NCBI GenBank assembly: GCA_027019465.1
Contig: JALUWM010000116.1
Span: 1 to 38,026 of the forward strand
Length of the DNA stretch: 38,026 bases
From: Campylobacterales bacterium
GTDB taxonomy: Bacteria > Campylobacterota > Campylobacteria > Campylobacterales > Nautiliaceae
Direction: 5' to 3'
The stretch's first letter is position 1, and the number at the start of each line of letters is the position of its first letter. The notes below the pieces were generated by a model. It had not been told where the DNA came from and ran no database searches. It was given only the letters and a program-made list of their open reading frames with translations. A program made the position numbers and the translations under genes. Below, in pieces: positions 17,485 through 24,993 of the stretch.

Positions 17485-17599
17485 TTTTTTGCCTTTTGAT
17501 GATATGTTCTAAAATTCTTGCTATTTTTTTGGGATTTTTAGAAAAGACATTTTTAAGTCTCTCTTTTAAAATTTTTTGTTTTATTTCTGTTTTTTTCAT
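17477..17599 (-). CDS. Small basic protein, 40 residues, unknown
   Basis: An ATG at 17599 opens a 40-codon frame starting MKKTEIKQKILKERLKNV and ending IIKRQKNV. It fills the otherwise empty space between purU and trmL: it starts 2 bases after the purU stop and overlaps the trmL start by 8, the same tight packing as real genes here. The product is strongly basic and predicted helical, so it could bind RNA or the ribosome. No good Shine-Dalgarno is visible, though coupling to purU could compensate. No family is recognised. It could also be just spacer DNA that happens to be open. Confidence 0.45.
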   Translation of the reverse strand: MKKTEIKQKILKERLKNVFSKNPKKIARILEHIIKRQKNV

Positions 17600-17601
17600 T
17601 T

Positions 17602-18429
17602 TTATAAAATAATTGTTTTATTTGCATATACAAAAATTCTGTCTTCAATAGCTTTTTTTATAGCACGGCTAAGGACTATTTTTTCTATATCTCTGCCTTG
17701 TATTCTCATTTCTTCCCAGCTCATTTCGTGATTAACCCTTGTAATATCCTGTTCTATAATAGGTCCGTCATCAAGGTTGTTGTTTACAAAATGGGCGGTT
17801 GCTCCTATGATTTTCACACCTCTGTCATAGGCTTGTTTGTATGGATTTGCACCTATGAATGCCGGCAGGAAAGAGTGGTGGATGTTTATTATTTTGTTTG
17901 GGAATTTTTCAACAAAATTAGGTGTTAAAATTCTCATAAATTTAGCCAAAATAATAAAATCAGGATTAGTAGGCTTAATGATTTTTAACATCTCATTTTC
18001 GTGTTCTATTCTTGTTTTATTTTCTGCCGGGATATAATGAAAAGGAATATTAAATTTTTCAACTAAATCTCTTAAATTGTCTCTATTAGCAATTACCCCT
18101 AAAATTTCTATATCCAAATCGCCGCTATATTGTTTTATTAAAATATCTCCAAGAGCGTGAGCCTCTTTTGTAGCTAAAATAAAAACCCTTTTTTTTCTTT
18201 TTTTGTGAATTTTGATGTTTGCGCAGTCAATTTCGTTTAATATTTCATTTCTTAATTTTTCTTTATCAACAACTCCCGCAATTACAGCACGGAAAAAAAA
18301 TTTGTTATTCTCTTTATCAACAAATTCCTGTTGTGTTTCTATGTTAAAATCATTTTCATATAAAACTTTTGAAATTTTATAAACCAGACCTTTCTTGTCG
18401 TCACAATCGATTAAAAGAGTATATTTCAT
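17602..18429 (-). CDS. purU: Formyltetrahydrofolate deformylase
   Basis: PurU hydrolyses 10-formyl-THF to THF and formate, balancing one-carbon units and feeding formate to purine synthesis. The 275-residue protein has an N-terminal ACT domain (LLIDCDDKKGLVYKISKVL) and a formyl-transferase-type hydrolase domain. NIHHSFLPAFIGANPY (near 184-199) holds the catalytic Asn and His, and LDDGPIIEQD (near 219-228) the Asp. The ATG overlaps the cca stop by four bases. In Campylobacter the neighbours cca and ciaD are, as I recall, in the same order. Confidence 0.95.
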   Translation of the reverse strand: MKYTLLIDCDDKKGLVYKISKVLYENDFNIETQQEFVDKENNKFFFRAVIAGVVDKEKLRNEILNEIDCANIKIHKKRKKRVFILATKEAHALGDILIKQYSGDLDIEILGVIANRDNLRDLVEKFNIPFHYIPAENKTRIEHENEMLKIIKPTNPDFIILAKFMRILTPNFVEKFPNKIINIHHSFLPAFIGANPYKQAYDRGVKIIGATAHFVNNNLDDGPIIEQDITRVNHEMSWEEMRIQGRDIEKIVLSRAIKKAIEDRIFVYANKTIIL

Positions 18430-19517
18430 CTATTGCCTTTTTTTATATAAATTATATCATAACTTCTGATTTCATTAAGAATGGATTCTCTTGGATTTTT
18501 AGGGTCAATATTTCTTGGTTTATATTTTTTATCCCACAAATTATTCTCTTTTATCCATTTTTCACAGCAATTTAAATTTAAAATGCTAAAAGTTTTTAGT
18601 GGATACTTTAAAGATAGGGCATAAAAAAATCTGTTTGTGACAGTTTTCGGGCATTTTTTTATATTAATTTCTTTAATAAGTTTTTTAGGCATATTTAAAG
18701 CGTTTTTTATTTTTTCCATTGGCAGATGTTTGTAATATCTTAAATGATATAAAAAAAAAGAGGGTAGGGGGTTTATTTTATAAATTTTGGCTAAATGATA
18801 AAACTCTTTAAAATTAAATTCTAAATTAAATAGCTTTTTTGCAATTTTTAAAACAATAAAATAGTAAAATCCAAAGTAGAGATATTTTGATTTGAACATT
18901 TTTTCAAATTCCATATAGATTCTTTCCTTACTTAAATCACTTAAATCAATATTTTGACATAATTTAACAGTCTCTTTTGCAACTTTGAATTTAAGACGAG
19001 AGGCAAACTGCATAGCCCTTAAAACTCTTAGTGGATCTTCTTTAAATTTTTCATCATCAATATGGCGGATTATTTTATTATTAATGTCTTTAATTCCGCC
19101 CCAAAAATCAAGAATTTCATTTGTATAGATATTTTTCATTAGAGCATTCATTGTAAAATCGCGTCTTTTAGAGGCTTCTTTTTTATTATTAGTTAAATTG
19201 ACTTCAAAGCCTCTGTGTCCTTTAGCTGTTTTAGTTTCGGTTCTAGGAAGTGCTATATCAAAATTTTTCCATTTATAAACAAAAAAACTTTTTCCAACCC
19301 CTTTAGCACCTATTTTTTGCATTAGTTTTTCAAATTCATTTGGAGTTATATCATAAATTTCTATATCAAAATCATGTGATTTGATGCCTAAAATCTCATC
19401 TCTTACACATCCACCGACTAAATAGATTTTTTTTGTATAATTAGTAAAAATTTTTTTTAAAAATGCTAAATTTTCATTTTTCACTTTTAACTTTTCACTC
19501 TTTAGAGAGCTTTTCAT
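18426..19517 (-). CDS. cca: CCA tRNA nucleotidyltransferase / poly(A) polymerase family
   Basis: This nucleotidyltransferase adds or repairs the tRNA 3' CCA end. About 363 residues: LVGGCVRDEILG (near 33-44) and HDFDIEIY supply the GG-x13-DxD active site, RRDFTMNALM is the second conserved block, and KEDPLRVLRAMQFASRL the third. The C-terminal part is helical and diverged. The frame is open three bases further to a TTG at 19520, but the adjacent ATG at 19517 is more likely. The first ~20 residues (Lys/Ser-rich) may not be translated, since a GTG start lies a few codons in. It overlaps the CiaD-like gene by about 23 bases. Confidence 0.86.
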   Translation of the reverse strand: MKSSLKSEKLKVKNENLAFLKKIFTNYTKKIYLVGGCVRDEILGIKSHDFDIEIYDITPNEFEKLMQKIGAKGVGKSFFVYKWKNFDIALPRTETKTAKGHRGFEVNLTNNKKEASKRRDFTMNALMKNIYTNEILDFWGGIKDINNKIIRHIDDEKFKEDPLRVLRAMQFASRLKFKVAKETVKLCQNIDLSDLSKERIYMEFEKMFKSKYLYFGFYYFIVLKIAKKLFNLEFNFKEFYHLAKIYKINPLPSFFLYHLRYYKHLPMEKIKNALNMPKKLIKEINIKKCPKTVTNRFFYALSLKYPLKTFSILNLNCCEKWIKENNLWDKKYKPRNIDPKNPRESILNEIRSYDIIYIKKGNR

Positions 19518-19749
19518 CAATCTTTGCTAAAAGATATTCTAAAAAGTTTAGGGTTACATCAAGTTTTATTTCAAGATTTTCAGTATTAGGGGATTGAAGT
19601 CCGTCAAAAAGTATTAAAACTCTTTCCTTTAAATGTTCTAAAAATTCTCTGTCGCACTCATTTGAATTTTTTTTATCAACTATCTCTTCTACTATTTTAT
19701 CTTGTTCTATTTCTTCAATTGTTTCTAAGATAGTTTCTTTTAAATCCAT
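19495..19749 (-). CDS. CiaD-like domain protein
   Basis: The 84-residue acidic protein has an N-terminal Glu-rich helix and a conserved-looking C-terminal block: FLEHLKERVLILFDGLQSPN followed by NLEIKLDVTLNFLEYLLAKI. This block resembles the C-terminal domain of Campylobacter CiaD, a host-cell effector also located next to cca and purU. The Campylobacter protein is longer; here essentially only the shared domain remains. No secretion signal is seen. In a non-pathogen the domain must have an older cellular role, not known to me. It overlaps cca and the upstream TPR-like gene. Confidence 0.68.
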   Translation of the reverse strand: MDLKETILETIEEIEQDKIVEEIVDKKNSNECDREFLEHLKERVLILFDGLQSPNTENLEIKLDVTLNFLEYLLAKIDEKLSKE

Positions 19750-19988
19750 TTTAAATCTTTTAAATAATTTTCAAAATCAAATCTGTTTTTTTCATTAATT
19801 TTATCAAATTCTTGTAATTTTAAAATATTTACCTCTTCAAATTTTTTTCTTTCTTGAAGTCTTTTAATATTTTTTTTTAATTCTTTATCATTTGGATTTA
19901 GTTTTAAAAGTTTTTTGTAAATCTCAAGGGCATCTTTTTTAAAGCCCTGAGATTCTAAAATTCTTGCATATGTTTTAGTTAGCGGCAT
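19740..19988 (-). CDS. Small TPR-like protein
   Basis: The 82-residue product has one clear TPR-type helix pair: [20 protein letters not shown] then [20 protein letters not shown], about residues 5-45, followed by a charged helix ([11 protein letters not shown]) and a short tail ending [12 protein letters not shown]. No signal peptide or membrane segment. A single TPR unit is usually a protein-binding element. It overlaps the end of leuB by 14 bases and the CiaD-like gene by 10, so the three are probably co-translated. Function unknown; the neighbouring CiaD-like protein is an obvious candidate partner. Confidence 0.7.
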   Translation of the reverse strand: MPLTKTYARILESQGFKKDALEIYKKLLKLNPNDKELKKNIKRLQERKKFEEVNILKLQEFDKINEKNRFDFENYLKDLKWI

Positions 19989-21039
19989 GTTCTGCTATTA
20001 AACTTCCCATTTCTTCTGTTGTGACAACTTCTTTTGCATCAAAAGAAGCCAAATCTTTTGTTCTATATCCTTCTTGCAAAACATTTTTAATTGCTGTGTT
20101 TATTCTCTGAGATGCTTTATTCTCACCTAGGAAATCTAGCATCATAGCTGCACTTAAAATTGTGGCTATAGGGTTTGCAATTCCCTGTCCTGCAATATCA
20201 GGAGCACTTCCGTGAATTGGTTCAAACAGTCCAACTTTTCCACCTATACTTGCACTTGGAAGAAGACCGATGCTTCCTATAATCATACTTGCTTCATCAC
20301 TTAAAATATCTCCAAAAATATTTCCTGTTAAAATAACATCGAATTGTTTTGGATTTCTTACAAGCTGCATTGCCGCATTATCCACATACATATGTTCAAG
20401 TTCAACTAAAGGGTATCTTTTATGAATTTCTTCAACTGTTTCTCTCCATAATTCACTAACTTCCAAAACATTTGCTTTATCAACCGAAGTTACTTTTTTT
20501 CTTCTTTTCATAGCTTCTTCAAAAGCCACTTCTGCTATTCTCTCAATCTCTTCTTTTGTATAAATCATTGTATTAAAAGCAACATCAGCCATTTTTTCTC
20601 TTGGTTGTCCAAAATATATACCGCCTGTTAATTCTCTTACTACTGATAAGTTGACATCTTTTATAACTTCAGGTTTTAGTGTTGAGGCATTAATAAGTTC
20701 ATCAAAAATAATAGCTGGACGGATATTTGCAAAAAGCCCTAAAGATTTTCTAAGTTTAAGTAAACCAAATTCCGGTCTTTTTTCTTTTGGCAGATTATCC
20801 CATTTTTCTCCTCCTATAGAGCCAAAAAGCACGGCATTTGAATTTAGACAACCCTTAATTGTTTCATCAGGACACGGATTATCAAATACATCAACAGCGC
20901 TTCCTCCAAGTAAAAATTCATTATATTCTAAATTAAAACCCTCTTTTCCTGCAACTGCATCTAAAACCTTAATAGCTTCATCAACAATTTCAGGACCTAT
21001 ACCGTCACCTTTTATTACCGCTATTTTATAATTATTCAT
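19975..21039 (-). CDS. leuB: 3-isopropylmalate dehydrogenase
   Basis: LeuB oxidises and decarboxylates 3-isopropylmalate to 2-oxoisocaproate with NAD in leucine synthesis. The 354-residue protein begins with [20 protein letters not shown] and has the substrate loop [14 protein letters not shown], the Mg-binding [20 protein letters not shown] (near 240-259) and the NAD-binding [20 protein letters not shown]. Length is standard. It overlaps leuD by 8 bases; leuA and leuC are not in the window, so the pathway genes are split or continue elsewhere. Confidence 0.97.
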   Translation of the reverse strand: MNNYKIAVIKGDGIGPEIVDEAIKVLDAVAGKEGFNLEYNEFLLGGSAVDVFDNPCPDETIKGCLNSNAVLFGSIGGEKWDNLPKEKRPEFGLLKLRKSLGLFANIRPAIIFDELINASTLKPEVIKDVNLSVVRELTGGIYFGQPREKMADVAFNTMIYTKEEIERIAEVAFEEAMKRRKKVTSVDKANVLEVSELWRETVEEIHKRYPLVELEHMYVDNAAMQLVRNPKQFDVILTGNIFGDILSDEASMIIGSIGLLPSASIGGKVGLFEPIHGSAPDIAGQGIANPIATILSAAMMLDFLGENKASQRINTAIKNVLQEGYRTKDLASFDAKEVVTTEEMGSLIAEHAAN

Positions 21040-21535
21040 TCTCTTCCTTTAAAGTCTCTTTTGCGTAGTTTATAAGTCCTCCAGCTGCAATTAATTCTTG
21101 CATAAAAGGAGGAATTGGAGAAAATTTATATTCTTTGTTTGTATCTATATTTGTAACAATTCCTTTATCAAGGTCAATTTTTACTAAATTACCTTCATTA
21201 AATTCATCCGTATTTAAAAGTTCAAAAATAGGAAGTCCCATATTAAAACTATTTCTGTAAAAAATTCTTGCAAAACTTTTTGCAATTACAGCCGCTACTC
21301 CGGCAGCTTTTAGAGCAATAGGAGCATGTTCACGACTGCTTCCACTCCCAAAATTATATCCGGCTACGATAATATCGCCGGGTTGCATTTTTTTTGCAAA
21401 TTCAGGATCTGCATCTTCCATTACATGCTTGGCAAGTTCGTGTGGATTAGATGTATTAAGATATCTTGCCGGAATAATCAAATCTGTATCTATATTGTCT
21501 CCGAATTTCCATATTTTACCCGTAATAATATTCAT
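21032..21535 (-). CDS. leuD: 3-isopropylmalate dehydratase small subunit
   Basis: LeuD pairs with the Fe-S subunit LeuC to isomerise 2-isopropylmalate to 3-isopropylmalate. The 167-residue protein has [20 protein letters not shown] (9-28) and [20 protein letters not shown] (near 58-77), both diagnostic of the swivel domain. The short length matches the archaeal/epsilonproteobacterial class of LeuD, not the ~200-residue E. coli type. LeuC is not encoded nearby. It directly precedes leuB on the same strand, and AAAAAGGA-type ribosome-binding sequence lies upstream of the ATG. Confidence 0.95.
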   Translation of the reverse strand: MNIITGKIWKFGDNIDTDLIIPARYLNTSNPHELAKHVMEDADPEFAKKMQPGDIIVAGYNFGSGSSREHAPIALKAAGVAAVIAKSFARIFYRNSFNMGLPIFELLNTDEFNEGNLVKIDLDKGIVTNIDTNKEYKFSPIPPFMQELIAAGGLINYAKETLKEENE

Positions 21536-21556
21536 AAGGGTCCTTTTTTAATTTGA

Positions 21557-21562
21557 ATTTTA
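21557..21562 (-). promoter_or_regulatory. Candidate -10 element for leuD
   Basis: On the minus strand the 56-base gap between dsbD and leuD contains GTTAAAAT, with TAAAAT ending 21 bases before the ATG. It would let the leu genes be transcribed separately from dsbD. There is no convincing -35, and the hexamer is common in this DNA. Confidence 0.28.
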
Positions 21563-21591
21563 ACAAAAAAATGACAAAAGAAAAAATTTTG

Positions 21592-23178
21592 CTAATTTTC
21601 ATTAAGTAATTTTTTAAATTTACTAGGCGGTTTATAGCCTGTGATTTTTAAGATTAATTTATGATTTTTAAAAATAAGCACCACAGGAGGTCCTATAATT
21701 TTATATTTTTGAATTATTTTTTTTAAATTTTTATCGGGACTTGTAATGTCAATTCTTACTAATTTATAATTTTTTAGTATATTTTTTATTTTAGGATTTG
21801 AAAATGTGTTTTCTTCAAGTTCCTTGCATGCTACGCACCATTTTGCGCTAAAGTCAACTAAAACGGTTTTGTTGTTTTTGATAATATTTTGTAATTCATT
21901 TAAATTTGAAATTTTTTGCCATTTTGTTTTTTGCATTATTGTTTGGTTGTTTAAGTGTAAAAAAGGTTTATAAAAAAACATTATTCCCGTTAAAATAAGA
22001 AAAAATCCGATTGTTTTAACAATAACTTCTTTATAATTTTGCATTTTTGAAAAAGGATTTAAATAAAGGCCACTTCCTATAAATAAAATACTCCATAAAA
22101 TTGAAGTTATAGTTTCAGGTAATATCCTGCTTATCATCCAAATAGCAACACCTAGCATAACAACACCAAAAATTTTATTTATAGCCATCATCCAGTTTCC
22201 AGCTTTTGGCAGTAGTTTTCCAGCCCCTAGCCCTAAAATCAAGAGCGGAACGCCCATTCCAAGGCTCATTACAAATAAAGCCACTCCCCCAAGTAGGGCA
22301 TTGCCTGTTTTTCCTATATAAATCAATGCTCCCGCAAGAGGAGGGGCAATACAAGGCCCTACAATTAAAGCCGATAAAATTCCCATAATCATAACGCCTA
22401 TTATTCCGCCTTTGTTACCTGCGGCATTACTTTTTTGCATTATTTTTGTTTGTAATGAAGCCGGAAGTCCTATTTCAAAAAATCCAAACATACTAAGTGC
22501 TAAGGCTACAAAAATTAAACTAAAAGAAACAATTATAAAGGGATTTTGAAAAAGTGCCTGGATGTTACTTCCAAAAAGTCCTGCTAAAATTCCGGCTATT
22601 GTGTAAGTTACAGCCATACTTAAAACATAAATCAAAGAGATAAAAAATCCTTTAAAAGCAGTTGAATTTTTATTGGTGTTTTTAACAAGAAGTCCTGAGA
22701 GAATAGGAATGGTTGGAAAAATACAAGGAGTTAAACTAAGAAGTAGTCCAAAAACAAAAAAACTCCCTAAAATTATCCAAATAGATTTATTGAAAAGAGA
22801 TACTATTTTTTGTGTTTGGGTTTTTTTAGTAAATTGTTTTATTTTGTAAGTTATTGTTTGAGGAGTATAACATACTAAATCACTACATCCTTGATATTTT
22901 ATAGTTATATTTTTTTTAGGAAGTTTAAGTGTTATTTTATTAAAATATACATCATCTCCAAAAGAGTCTTTTTTAGGTGGTGGTAGGGTTATTTTATATG
23001 GTTTATTATCCACAAAAACTTTTAAGGATTTTTTGTAAATATGTATTTCTTTTGCCATTTTAAGAGTAAATATTACATTGTTTTTTGTTTCTTTGAAAGA
23101 TGGTTTAAAAGCTTCTTTAATACTAAGAGGAGCGGCAAATAAAAAAAGAGCAATGAATAAAAAGAAAAATTTTTTCAT
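21592..23178 (-). CDS. dsbD: Thiol:disulfide interchange protein DsbD
   Basis: DsbD passes electrons from cytoplasmic thioredoxin across the inner membrane to periplasmic thiol proteins, including cytochrome c maturation factors. The 528-residue protein has a signal peptide, an N-terminal domain with Cys98 and Cys103 (GCSDLVC), a membrane domain of about eight helices with Cys152 (TPCIFP) and Cys276 (GPCIAPP), and a C-terminal thioredoxin-like domain with WCVAC (Cys448, Cys451). All three redox pairs are therefore present. It lies between flgG and leuD on the same strand, with no obvious functional link to either. Confidence 0.94.
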   Translation of the reverse strand: MKKFFFLFIALFLFAAPLSIKEAFKPSFKETKNNVIFTLKMAKEIHIYKKSLKVFVDNKPYKITLPPPKKDSFGDDVYFNKITLKLPKKNITIKYQGCSDLVCYTPQTITYKIKQFTKKTQTQKIVSLFNKSIWIILGSFFVFGLLLSLTPCIFPTIPILSGLLVKNTNKNSTAFKGFFISLIYVLSMAVTYTIAGILAGLFGSNIQALFQNPFIIVSFSLIFVALALSMFGFFEIGLPASLQTKIMQKSNAAGNKGGIIGVMIMGILSALIVGPCIAPPLAGALIYIGKTGNALLGGVALFVMSLGMGVPLLILGLGAGKLLPKAGNWMMAINKIFGVVMLGVAIWMISRILPETITSILWSILFIGSGLYLNPFSKMQNYKEVIVKTIGFFLILTGIMFFYKPFLHLNNQTIMQKTKWQKISNLNELQNIIKNNKTVLVDFSAKWCVACKELEENTFSNPKIKNILKNYKLVRIDITSPDKNLKKIIQKYKIIGPPVVLIFKNHKLILKITGYKPPSKFKKLLNEN

Positions 23179-23203
23179 AAAAAAACCTTTTTGGCTAATT
23201 ATA

Positions 23204-23992
23204 CTATCTTTTAAGATTATTTACAGTTTGAAGCATTTGATCACTTGTTGTAATTGCTTTACTTGCAGCATCATATGCTCTTTGACCGGTAATTAAATCT
23301 GTCATCTCATCAACAAGCTGAACATTACTCATTTCAAGAAATCCCTGTCTTATACTTCCAAGACCGCTGCTTCCTGGATTATCTACAATAGGGTCACCTG
23401 ATGCGGAAGTGTTTATATATAAATTACTTCCTAAAGAATGAAGACCTGCTGGATTTATAAATTTTGCCAGTTGGATTTGTCCAATTTGTTGCATTTGGGT
23501 TTGCCCGGCTTCCAAAATAGAAACAGTCCCGTCTGTTCCTATTGAAACTTGAACAGTGTCTGCAGGGAGTGTGATATTTGGAATAAGTTTATATCCGTCA
23601 CTTGTAACTAAGTTTCCGTTTGCATCTAATTTAAAAGCACCATCCCGGGTATAAGCGATTCTTCCATCAGGCATTTGAATTTGAAAAAATCCATCTCCTT
23701 GAATAGCTAAGTCTAAGTTATTATGTGTCTCTTTAAAATTTCCCTGTGTGAAAATTTTAGTAACTGCAGTTGGTCTAACACCAAGACCTACGCTTATTCC
23801 TGTAGGTGACTGGGTTGTGGAGGAAGTGGAAGTTCCTGCATATTCCATTGTTTGATAAAAAAGATCTGCAAATTCAGCTCTTTGTTTTTTGTATCCTATT
23901 GTGTTTACGTTTGCTATATTATTTGATACTACATCTATTTGTGTCTGTTCTGCTGTCATTCCTGTTGCTGCTGTGTATAAACTTCTTATCAT
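23204..23992 (-). CDS. flgG: Flagellar distal rod protein FlgG
   Basis: FlgG builds the distal rod of the flagellar basal body. The 262-residue protein begins with MIRSLYTAATGMTAEQTQID and VVSNNIANVNTIGYKKQRAEF, the flg_bb_rod motif, has GDGFFQIQMPDG and AYTRDGAFKLDANGNLVTSD in the middle, and ends in SNVQLVDEMTDLITGQRAYD followed by a coiled C-terminus. Length is the family norm. AAGGAG precedes the ATG. It lies 68 bases behind the FlgF-like gene and is probably transcribed from the same sigma-54 promoter. Confidence 0.96.
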   Translation of the reverse strand: MIRSLYTAATGMTAEQTQIDVVSNNIANVNTIGYKKQRAEFADLFYQTMEYAGTSTSSTTQSPTGISVGLGVRPTAVTKIFTQGNFKETHNNLDLAIQGDGFFQIQMPDGRIAYTRDGAFKLDANGNLVTSDGYKLIPNITLPADTVQVSIGTDGTVSILEAGQTQMQQIGQIQLAKFINPAGLHSLGSNLYINTSASGDPIVDNPGSSGLGSIRQGFLEMSNVQLVDEMTDLITGQRAYDAASKAITTSDQMLQTVNNLKR

Positions 23993-24060
23993 TATTGCTC
24001 CTTACTTTTACTGAAATTTTATTTTACTTATTAATTCATCCACATATTTACTCTTAACTG

Positions 24061-24846
24061 TTATGCTCTAACATTTGCTAATTTTTCTATTGCGTCACGG
24101 TTTAAATCATCCATAAATGTTGTCATTACTTTTTGATATTGTTCTACTAGTCTGTTTGTAGAGATTAGATCAGTCATTTCTTTTATTGGATTTACATTTG
24201 ATTTTTCTAAAAACCCTTGTAGAGTTGTGTTTGTTGTAACTATTTTTGCATTATTTGGATTAAATTGCCACATATTGTCTCCGACTTTTTTAAGTGTGTT
24301 TAGATTTTTAATGCTGATAATTTTAAGAGTGGCTATTTTTTGTCCGTTCACATACACATTTGCATTTTTGTCTATTGTAATGTTCTTGGCATTGAGAGGT
24401 ATTTGTATTGGTTTATTTTTTATATTAAGAATTTTAAAGCCTTCTTTATTTATTAAAAATCCATTATTATCTAGATTGAAATTTCCAGCACGGGTTAATT
24501 TTTGGCCGTTTTCGTTGACTACAAAAAAAGAATCTTTTTGTTTTAAGGCTACATCAAGAGGATTTCCTGTTCTTTGAATATTTCCTATGGAAAAATTTGT
24601 ATATTCGCTTGATACAATAGGGACTTTATTTAAGTTTCTGTTTAAAAATTCGGCAGCTTTTTGTGTATTGTTTTCAAGCGGTAGCTGATCTCTTTTTTCT
24701 TTAAAGATTCTTTCATAATCGCCGATAATTATATTGTCCTGTTTAAAGCCGGGTGTATTAACATTTGCCAAATTATTTGAAACAACATTTAATCTGTTAA
24801 ACTGTGTAACCATTCCTCCGGCTGCGTCATAGTATCCGTTAATCAT
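24061..24846 (-). CDS. flgF: Flagellar proximal rod protein FlgF (FlgG2-like)
   Basis: The 261-residue rod protein shares the N-terminal motif (NRLNVVSNNLANVNTPGFKQ) and C-terminal block (NPIKEMTDLISTNRLVEQYQ) with FlgG but is more diverged in the middle (RAGNFNLDNNGFLINKEGF). It is the first of two rod genes in tandem. Campylobacter carries the same pair, variously named flgF or flgG2 plus flgG. It is preceded by a good sigma-54 promoter and an AAAGG site. Choosing FlgF over a second FlgG rests on gene order and divergence. Confidence 0.85.
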   Translation of the reverse strand: MINGYYDAAGGMVTQFNRLNVVSNNLANVNTPGFKQDNIIIGDYERIFKEKRDQLPLENNTQKAAEFLNRNLNKVPIVSSEYTNFSIGNIQRTGNPLDVALKQKDSFFVVNENGQKLTRAGNFNLDNNGFLINKEGFKILNIKNKPIQIPLNAKNITIDKNANVYVNGQKIATLKIISIKNLNTLKKVGDNMWQFNPNNAKIVTTNTTLQGFLEKSNVNPIKEMTDLISTNRLVEQYQKVMTTFMDDLNRDAIEKLANVRA

Positions 24847-24881
24847 AAATTAACCTTTTTTGTATAAAATATATTTCATAC

Positions 24882-24900
24882 AAGCAAAAGATGTTCCAAA
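24882..24900 (-). promoter_or_regulatory. Sigma-54 promoter of flgF-flgG
   Basis: The minus strand reads TTTGGAACATCTTTTGCTT. It has the invariant GG (24897-24896) and GC (24885-24884) exactly 10 bases apart, and it matches the Campylobacter/Helicobacter form of the -24/-12 box, TTGGAAC-n4-TTGCTT. Transcription would start near 24872, about 26 bases before the flgF ATG, with AAAGG in between. RpoN-driven rod genes fit the known class II flagellar regulon of Campylobacterota. Confidence 0.82.
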
Positions 24901-24909
24901 ACTTTATTG

Positions 24910-24915
24910 TATAAT
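24910..24915 (+). promoter_or_regulatory. Sigma-70 -10 element of rpoD
   Basis: A perfect TATAAT sits in TTTATTGTATAATAAC, the same 16 bases found before yebC. The start would be near 24922, giving a leader of about 70 bases that ends in AAGGAG before the rpoD ATG. A recognisable -35 is lacking, as is usual in this group. Confidence 0.6.
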
Positions 24916-24993
24916 AACGCTCTTAAAAGAATTCGATAAGTGAGGATAATAATCTTTATTTATGGGCTTCTATATTTATTCTAAGGAGAATTA

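Noticed and set aside
20651-21031. A 126-codon plus-strand frame antisense to leuB
   Set aside because: leuB is unmistakable on the other strand; the antisense frame has no recognisable motif and no ribosome-binding context.
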